Shown piece by piece: positions 25,956 to 31,523 of a stretch of 31,523 nt of DNA; the stretch's first letter is position 1, and the number at the start of each line of letters is the position of its first letter. Made by a program: the position numbers and the translations under genes. The notes beneath the pieces were generated by a model. That model made no database searches and was not told where the DNA came from. It saw only the letters and a program-made list of their open reading frames with translations. The DNA comes from Bacteroidales bacterium. Its GTDB lineage: Bacteria > Bacteroidota > Bacteroidia > Bacteroidales > SM23-62. The stretch covers positions 1 through 31,523 of the forward strand of contig JADHVS010000030.1 in NCBI GenBank assembly GCA_016783865.1, written 5' to 3'.

Positions 25956-27491
25956 ATGCTTAAACCATTCTACCAAATCACACGAACGGCGCTGCTTCTA
26001 ATTTTCCTGCTGTTGGTTGTCGTTCCAACGAACGCTCAGATAGACCCTCTCACTGATCTGAACGCCTATGTCGAAAAAGCTATGCGGGATTGGAAGGTTC
26101 CCGGTTTAGCAATCGGAATTGTTAAAAATGACTCCCTTATCTTTGCAAAAGGCTATGGGGTCAGGGAAATCGGAAAGGAAGCGAAGGTAGATGAGCAGAC
26201 ACTCTTTGCTGTGGCCTCAAATACAAAGGCATTTACGGCAGCGCTGCTCGGTATGCTTGTAGATGAAGGCAAGCTCAGTTGGGATGATCGGGTGACCGAT
26301 TATTTAAAAGAATTCCAAATGTATGATCCCTTTATCACGCGCGAGATTAATATTCGTGACCTGCTCACACACCGCAGTGGACTACCGACCTTCGGGGGTG
26401 ATCATTTATGGATCGGTAACTCTCTTAGTCGCGATGAAATAATAGCCCGTATTCGTTATCTGAAGCTGAATGCGCAATTTCGCACAAAATTTCAATATCA
26501 GAATCTTATGTTTCTGGTAGCCGGTCAGATCATTCCAAAAATTATAGGTGTGAGCTGGGACGTGACCATTAAGGAGCGGATATTCACACCCTTAGGCATG
26601 GTGGAGAGCAACACGAGCATTATGAAGAATAAGGAAAATGTTGCTACTCCCCATGAGATTGTTAGGGGTAAATTAATACCAGTCGAGTATGATAATGTCG
26701 ATAATACCGCTCCTGCAGGAGCGATTAACTCAAACGTCGTGGAAATGGCGCAGTGGATGAGACTCAATCTTAATGATGGCGTTTACAAAGGTAAGCGGAT
26801 TCTTAGTCCCCAAGTGATGCGGGAAATGCATGCCATTCAAATGCCAATCACAATCTCAGCAGATAGAGAGAAGATGCTGGGAACACATTTCTTGGGATAC
26901 GGCTTAGGCTGGAGCATTTCAGATTACAAAGGTCATAAAATAATAAGCCATGGTGGTGGCTTATCAGGTATGATTTCTCTTCAGACAATGATCCCTGAGG
27001 AAAATCTCGGAGTGATTATTCTCACAAACTTAGCCCCCCACTCATTGACCCGAGCATTGACATATAGAATCTTGGATGCCTTTCTCGGCGAACCGGAGCG
27101 GGATTGGAGTGTCGCATACCTGGAACGCAGGAAAGAAGAAAGAGAAAAAAAGGAAAAAGCTGAAAAAGAATTGCAAGCAAAGCGGGTTAAAAGAACCAAA
27201 CCATCGCTTAAATTAAAAGATTACACCGGTAAATATTCTGACGAGTTATCAGGAGAGGCAGAAGTCAGACTTGAGAACCGTAAACTTGTCTTTGATTATA
27301 ATCCAAGGCATATTGGTGATTTAGAACACTGGCATTATAATACCTTTCGGGTTACCTGGCGTAATCCCATTTACGATATGCCTGAGAAAGCATTTCTTAC
27401 TTTTTATTTAAATGAAATGGGGAAGGTGGCTAAATTAAAAGTTACATTTTATGATCCCATCTATTTTAAAAAGGTACCCGGGTCTGAATAA
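25956..27491 (+). CDS. Exported serine hydrolase of the beta-lactamase (S12, class C-like) family with DUF3471-like tail
   Basis: 511 residues from ATG 25956, preceded by GGAGG at 25946-25950; an in-frame TTG at 25944 would destroy that site. The signal peptide ends PTNAQ. Catalytic motifs are complete: S88-N-T-K91 (SxxK), Y181-Q-N183 (YxN) and H332-G-G334 in place of KTG. A charged linker rich in K and E (about 385-410) leads to a C-terminal domain of the DUF3471 type (LKDYTGKYSDELSGEAEVRLENRKL). Family members include D-aminopeptidases, esterases and muropeptide hydrolases; true beta-lactamase activity is uncertain. With the dipeptide epimerase and aminopeptidase nearby, a peptide or muropeptide substrate is the better guess. 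Confidence 0.9.
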   Translation: MLKPFYQITRTALLLIFLLLVVVPTNAQIDPLTDLNAYVEKAMRDWKVPGLAIGIVKNDSLIFAKGYGVREIGKEAKVDEQTLFAVASNTKAFTAALLGMLVDEGKLSWDDRVTDYLKEFQMYDPFITREINIRDLLTHRSGLPTFGGDHLWIGNSLSRDEIIARIRYLKLNAQFRTKFQYQNLMFLVAGQIIPKIIGVSWDVTIKERIFTPLGMVESNTSIMKNKENVATPHEIVRGKLIPVEYDNVDNTAPAGAINSNVVEMAQWMRLNLNDGVYKGKRILSPQVMREMHAIQMPITISADREKMLGTHFLGYGLGWSISDYKGHKIISHGGGLSGMISLQTMIPEENLGVIILTNLAPHSLTRALTYRILDAFLGEPERDWSVAYLERRKEEREKKEKAEKELQAKRVKRTKPSLKLKDYTGKYSDELSGEAEVRLENRKLVFDYNPRHIGDLEHWHYNTFRVTWRNPIYDMPEKAFLTFYLNEMGKVAKLKVTFYDPIYFKKVPGSE

Positions 27492-27558
27492 ATATTAGGC
27501 TTGATGTTTGTTATTGAAACTCTGCAAAGCTCATAATATTGAGCTAAAGGCGTTTAGT

Positions 27559-28317
27559 ATGAAAACGATTCTCATAATGTTTTTTATCATTGTGATTTTT
27601 AAATCGCAATTATGGGCACAGCATTATATTACGCTTGGATTGGGATTAAGTGGAGCATTCTATGATTCTGAAGATCTAGATCGTTTCAAGGAAACATATA
27701 ATTTAGTGAATAAACAAAGTCTTTCGAGGTCCATGCAAGGCCTTGGAGAAGCGGTGGGTTTACGGTGGGAAGGAGGTTATCGTTATCTTGGTCGTTTAGG
27801 TATAGCGGTTTTAGTTGGAACACAAAACTATATAGGTAAAGATGCAGCCCAATATCGAAATGGTGAAGCGAGGAATCTAGAACTCGAAATGAACAGTTTA
27901 TATGTTGAATGTGAAATAGGACGCACGCATAAGATCTTCTTTGTGAATGGCATATTCACCTTCTTTTTCAATAGAACATTAATCCTTGAAAGCACATATT
28001 CCGGATCAATGAGCGAAAGTCCATTGAATGGAACTTATACAGGCGATACCTCTGTTTCAACAGATATGGGGATTGCGATAGGAATATTTAAAGATCCGAT
28101 TATTATTACTGGTAAAATAACCTATCCTATTTTTACCAGGGGTGAATCCACCGTTTTACAGGATAAAAGAATCAAAAAAGTCGAAAATGGGACCGATATT
28201 TTCCCTAATGATTATGTGGATTACTGTTATAGTAAGACGTACGATGGAATCGCAAGCGATATTGATGGATTGAAGATTTTAGTGACAGTTGCCTATGCAA
28301 TTCCGTTAAAGAAGTAA
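27559..28317 (+). CDS. Small predicted outer-membrane protein, function unknown
   Basis: 252 residues from ATG 27559; the frame is open upstream to 27508, but the signal peptide (MKTILIMFFIIVIF... ending LWAQ) starts at 27559. Only a weak AAAGG precedes it. The remainder alternates polar and hydrophobic residues and is glycine- and tyrosine-rich (YITLGLGLSGAFYD, GGYRYLGRLGIAVLVG), ending in ILVTVAYAIPLKK, as expected for a small barrel. I do not recognise a family. It follows the serine hydrolase by 67 bases. Confidence 0.6.
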   Translation: MKTILIMFFIIVIFKSQLWAQHYITLGLGLSGAFYDSEDLDRFKETYNLVNKQSLSRSMQGLGEAVGLRWEGGYRYLGRLGIAVLVGTQNYIGKDAAQYRNGEARNLELEMNSLYVECEIGRTHKIFFVNGIFTFFFNRTLILESTYSGSMSESPLNGTYTGDTSVSTDMGIAIGIFKDPIIITGKITYPIFTRGESTVLQDKRIKKVENGTDIFPNDYVDYCYSKTYDGIASDIDGLKILVTVAYAIPLKK

Positions 28318-28467
28318 TTATGGAGTCCGAATAAACGGTTGAGTTTGTGCCGATTCAGAAATACATCTGTTTATCGTGTTGGAAATCTTTTTTGAATTAA
28401 TAATAACTGATCGCCCTGAACTGCATCGGACAGTGCGTAAGATTTAAAAGCATAAGGAGGTGAACAA

Positions 28468-28737
28468 ATGAAATTTGTTGAAGATCCAAGAATAAAAGTT
28501 GCTCGAAGGTGTCTTGTCTTGGCATGGCTTTATTTTTCCATCTATCTTATCGTCATTATGGGTTCGTCATATCTTTTAGGGATAAAACCCTATTTATGGG
28601 GATTGCCACGTTGGGTGGCCATTGGTAATATCCTCGTCCCGGTTGTCTTTGTGCTCATCTTAATATTCGTGGTGGAAAAATTCATCACTGACATTCCCTT
28701 AACAGATGATAAAGAAAAACCGGAGGAGAAAAAATGA
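28468..28737 (+). CDS. Small two-helix membrane protein, YhdT (DUF997)-like
   Basis: 89 residues with two membrane segments (about 14-36 and 50-69) and a charged tail rich in K and E. The size, the early positively charged ARR before helix 1, and the position immediately before a sodium:solute symporter match YhdT-type proteins that accompany PanF-like symporters. It is probably a small accessory subunit in the inner membrane. A strong AAGGAGGTG site precedes ATG. Its stop overlaps the symporter start (ATGA), so the two are translationally coupled, which supports a complex. Confidence 0.75.
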   Translation: MKFVEDPRIKVARRCLVLAWLYFSIYLIVIMGSSYLLGIKPYLWGLPRWVAIGNILVPVVFVLILIFVVEKFITDIPLTDDKEKPEEKK

Positions 28738-30197
28738 ATGCGGCTATTCTTTCTTTTTTGGCATATACAGGAATATTGATTGCCATCGGGATATGGTCAT
28801 ATAAGATCGTAGAAAAGGTTCCAATCGCAAAATACGAAGAAGAGTTCTATGCAGCGGGTAGAGGTCTGGGGGGAATTGTCGTAGCCTTAATCATTGCAGG
28901 CGGACTCGCCAGCGCGGGAACCTTTATCGCGGGTCCAGGAATGACTTATGCTTATGGCTATTCCTGGGTGCTTTTCAATAACTTCCAGATTTTCATGAAC
29001 CTTTTATTATTGGCTCCAATAGGTATAATAGTCGGAATTGTCGCACGGAGGGTGAATGCTGTAACCTACTTGGATATATTCAGAGCCAGATATCAAAGCA
29101 AGGCCATAATAATAATTCTATCAGTTTTAGTCACTGTCTTCTTGCTGCCCTATATGGCAACACAGTTCGTAGGCGCGGCAAGGGTCATTGCTCAGATGAC
29201 AGGCATGGGATACTTTACTTCTCTGGCCCTTGGATCCGTTGTGGTGCTGTTCTATTGTGTCTTGGGCGGGATGCGAGGAACATCTATAGCGACTCTTATA
29301 CAAGGCATTGTCATAACCGTTGGATGCATACTGCTGTTTATTGGCACAGTAAATTATGCTGGAGGATTCAAAAATTCGACCGAGATCCTTGCCGCGACTG
29401 ACATAAAATTTCTTTCGCCAACCATGGGAGGTAAGTTTCCTCCACCTTTTGCTTTTTCAATTGCTTGTATGGCAGGTTTTTTTATAGTTGGCATGCCGCA
29501 TGCTATGCTTGGCGCTCTTACATATAAAAACACGAGAGCTCTCAAAAGAGGCATCTGGATGGGAGGGATATTGGTTTTAATATGGACACTTCTTTTGTGT
29601 ATGTCAGGAGTAATAGGTCGTGCAATAAAACCCGATCTTGCAGTGCCGGATGAAATCAGCCCCTGGCTGGCAATGCATGTGATGCCAGAAGCTCTGGGAG
29701 GAGTTGTCTTAGCAGGCATTGTGGCTGGAATCCAGACAACGGTAGCTGCCATGGCCATCATCATAACCTCAAGTATTGCAAAAAATCTTCTCAAAGAACT
29801 CAAACCAGATATATCCAGTGAAAAAGTGAAATCAGCATCGAGATTGACCATGGGAGCCTGCCTGGTGATAGCCATGGGTTTAGCTCTGCTGCAACCTACC
29901 TTGATACAGTGGATAATCTATTTCTCAATTGGGGGACTGCAAACTGCCACATTTGGACCTATACTTTTGGGAATGTTTTGGAAAAGGGGAAACAAGTGGG
30001 GAGCTATAGCCTCAATTAGCTGGGGAATGATTACATATGCATTCGCATACACTACTATGGGTTCACAAACAGCACTGTGGGGGACGCATCCTTCACTCAT
30101 CTCTATCGTGACGGCTATAATCGTTTATATTGTGGTCAGCTTGGCTACGCCCCAGCCGTCCGATAGAATCGTGCAGACGTTTTGGGGTAAGCAGTGA
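28734..30197 (+). CDS. Sodium:solute symporter family transporter (PanF-like)
   Basis: 487 residues with about 13 hydrophobic segments, the usual size and topology of the SSS family. Characteristic stretches include FYAAGRGLGG near residue 40, LASAGTFIAGPGMTYAYG in helix 2 and FYCVLGGMRGTSIATLIQG in the central region. The protein should import an organic solute with sodium across the inner membrane. PanF carries pantothenate, but SSS substrates cannot be read from sequence; the dipeptide epimerase 63 bases downstream makes a peptide or amino-acid-type substrate equally plausible. Confidence 0.88.
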   Translation: MNAAILSFLAYTGILIAIGIWSYKIVEKVPIAKYEEEFYAAGRGLGGIVVALIIAGGLASAGTFIAGPGMTYAYGYSWVLFNNFQIFMNLLLLAPIGIIVGIVARRVNAVTYLDIFRARYQSKAIIIILSVLVTVFLLPYMATQFVGAARVIAQMTGMGYFTSLALGSVVVLFYCVLGGMRGTSIATLIQGIVITVGCILLFIGTVNYAGGFKNSTEILAATDIKFLSPTMGGKFPPPFAFSIACMAGFFIVGMPHAMLGALTYKNTRALKRGIWMGGILVLIWTLLLCMSGVIGRAIKPDLAVPDEISPWLAMHVMPEALGGVVLAGIVAGIQTTVAAMAIIITSSIAKNLLKELKPDISSEKVKSASRLTMGACLVIAMGLALLQPTLIQWIIYFSIGGLQTATFGPILLGMFWKRGNKWGAIASISWGMITYAFAYTTMGSQTALWGTHPSLISIVTAIIVYIVVSLATPQPSDRIVQTFWGKQ

Positions 30198-30260
30198 AAA
30201 AGATTCCTGATAGAAGATTTCAGAAATGATAGTACCACAAAATAAGAAGGAGGAACCGTA

Positions 30261-31370
30261 ATGGGGAAACTAAGAATAAATAGTGTCGATATTTATAAGG
30301 CGGATATCGAATTCCATGAGCCGTTCAGAATAGCCATCATGGAGATGACCAGTGCTGCAAGCGTTTTCATAAGAATCAATACTAGTGAGGGTCTGTACGG
30401 CTTGGGTGAAGCCAATCCTACGTGGGGGATTACAGGCGAAACGCAAGCCATCAATCTTGCCGGAGCTGTTGACCTTGCCAGGTTACTGCTCAATAAAGAT
30501 CCGCTCAATATCGAAGAGCGGATGAGAGAGATTGACCGATTTTTGATCCACAACAGCACACTTCGGAGTGGTTTTGATATGGCCTTGTATGATCTTCTGG
30601 GTAAAGCCGCCGAACTTCCATTGTATGCTCTTCTTGGAGGAGGAAGGCGTTCTTTCTGGACGGATAACACGATAGGAATTGCCGATCCTGACTACATGGC
30701 TAGAAAGGCCAAAGATTATAAGGATCAGGGCTTCAAGGCGATCAAGGTGAAATTGGGGACGACGCTGGATCAGGATGTTGAAAGGATCAGGAAAATCCGC
30801 AAGGCTGTGGGGGATGACATTCCCATCCGCATCGATGCCAACCAGGGATGGGACTATAAGACGGCCGTAACCACGCTCCAGGCGCTGGAACCCATGGGAA
30901 TCGAGTACTGCGAACAGCCCATCGCTTGCTGGGACTACGAGAATATGCGGCGGATCAGACAGAATACTTCGATTGCTATCATGGCTGATGAGTCGCTTTT
31001 TAACCATCATGACGCGTTTAAGCTTGCATCCATGGGGTGCTGCGATTACTTTAATATTAAACTGGCAAAATGTGGAGGCATCCACACCGCTCTAAGGATC
31101 AATGCGATTGCTGAAGGTGCCGGTATTCGCTGTATGGTAGGATGCATGACGGAGACACGACTCGGTTTGACAGCGGCGGCGCATGTGGTTTCCGCGCGGC
31201 CCAATATTCAATATGCCGACTTAGATGGTTATTTACTTCTGAAGAGTGATCCTGTTGTTGGAGGTTCACGTTATAATGTTGGAGAAATAACACTGCCCGA
31301 CACTCCTGGTCACGGTGCAGATATAGATCCTGGTTTCTTGAAAAATTGTGAATCTACGACAGTTAAGTAG
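30261..31370 (+). CDS. Dipeptide epimerase (L-Ala-D/L-Glu epimerase-like, enolase superfamily)
   Basis: 369 residues, cytoplasmic. The muconate-lactonizing subgroup residues are all present: K162-V-K164 at the end of strand 2, metal ligands D192 (RIDAN), E218 (CEQP) and D243 (MADES), and the opposite base K267 (FNIKLAKCGG). The D320-L-D322 pair matches the DxD motif that binds the peptide ammonium group in dipeptide epimerases. These enzymes invert the C-terminal residue of dipeptides, classically L-Ala-D-Glu from peptidoglycan, though many have other preferences. AAGGAGG precedes ATG. It lies 63 bases after the symporter and probably shares its transcript. Confidence 0.9.
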   Translation: MGKLRINSVDIYKADIEFHEPFRIAIMEMTSAASVFIRINTSEGLYGLGEANPTWGITGETQAINLAGAVDLARLLLNKDPLNIEERMREIDRFLIHNSTLRSGFDMALYDLLGKAAELPLYALLGGGRRSFWTDNTIGIADPDYMARKAKDYKDQGFKAIKVKLGTTLDQDVERIRKIRKAVGDDIPIRIDANQGWDYKTAVTTLQALEPMGIEYCEQPIACWDYENMRRIRQNTSIAIMADESLFNHHDAFKLASMGCCDYFNIKLAKCGGIHTALRINAIAEGAGIRCMVGCMTETRLGLTAAAHVVSARPNIQYADLDGYLLLKSDPVVGGSRYNVGEITLPDTPGHGADIDPGFLKNCESTTVK

Positions 31371-31381
31371 GTTAAACTCCC

Positions 31382-31523
31382 ATGATTATTAAAAATAGCA
31401 TTCCAAAAACTTGTCGGTTTCTACTGGCATTTGTACTTTTTCATATTTCTCTTCTTTATGCTCAAGCCTGATTCACTCTTAGAAGAGATCATTCAACAGG
31501 TTTCAGGAGAGAAGGCCTGGTGG
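31382..31523 (+). pseudogene. Start of an exported protein with apparent frameshift, cut by window end
   Basis: ATG 31382, 11 bases after the epimerase stop, opens a good signal peptide (MIIKNSIPK... to SLLYAQA) but meets TGA at 31469-31471. From 31467 another frame reads PDSLLEEIIQQVSGEKAWW to the window edge without a stop. Removing one C from the CC at 31467-31468 would fuse them as LLYAQADSLLEEII, a natural cleavage site and mature start. This is a single-base frameshift or a sequence error. The mature start resembles that of exported metallopeptidases, but too little is present to assign a family. Confidence 0.6.

Noticed and set aside
30483..31085. 200-codon open frame on the minus strand
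   Set aside because: Antisense to the dipeptide epimerase, in which all catalytic residues are present on the + strand.
1..31523. CRISPR array, rRNA, phage or integrase genes
   Set aside because: No regularly spaced repeats, rRNA-like sequence, or phage or recombinase proteins were seen on either strand.

Overview
The window comes from a Gram-negative bacterium of the FCB group. Proteins carry type IX secretion (T9SS)-style C-terminal sorting domains, and there is a PorV/PorQ-type barrel, TonB-dependent receptors with carboxypeptidase-regulatory N-termini, a GWxTD protein and many signal peptides ending in AQ. The style fits Marinimicrobia, KSB1, Calditrichota or Ignavibacteria better than classical Bacteroidia, but the sequence alone does not fix the phylum. 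Every gene I can support is on the + strand.

Layout. 1-360 is the tail of a secreted protein, closed by a strong terminator. 361-838 is non-coding and holds small hairpins. A tRNA-Leu(UAG) at 839-928 is followed at once by a good promoter and the AT-rich housekeeping pair tig-clpP. At 3224-3416 lies the wreck of a TonB-dependent receptor gene. It precedes a GC-richer surface cluster at 3479-19986: receptor, large secreted protein and PorV-like barrel, then a terminator; next a lipoprotein related to PIG-L deacetylases but without its metal ligands, a GWxTD protein, a second receptor, a carboxypeptidase-regulatory lipoprotein, and a protein with Ig-like domains and a cysteine-less sulfatase-modifying-factor fold.

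20132-25874 holds an exported M1 aminopeptidase, an AT-rich outer-membrane barrel gene, and a secreted paralogue of the 1172-residue protein. A 45-base direct repeat flanks the barrel gene. Its first copy includes the end of the peptidase gene and its second copy includes the start of the secreted-protein gene, so the two outer genes appear once to have been adjacent and the barrel gene to be a later arrival.

25956-31523 looks like a peptide-use locus: exported serine beta-lactamase-family hydrolase, small outer-membrane-like protein, a YhdT-like small membrane protein overlapping a sodium:solute symporter, a dipeptide epimerase, and the start of an exported protein that appears frameshifted. 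A reasonable inference is that the right half degrades peptides outside the cytoplasm, imports products by sodium symport and epimerises dipeptides inside, while the left cluster builds and displays large surface proteins. No transposase, integrase, CRISPR array or rRNA was seen.
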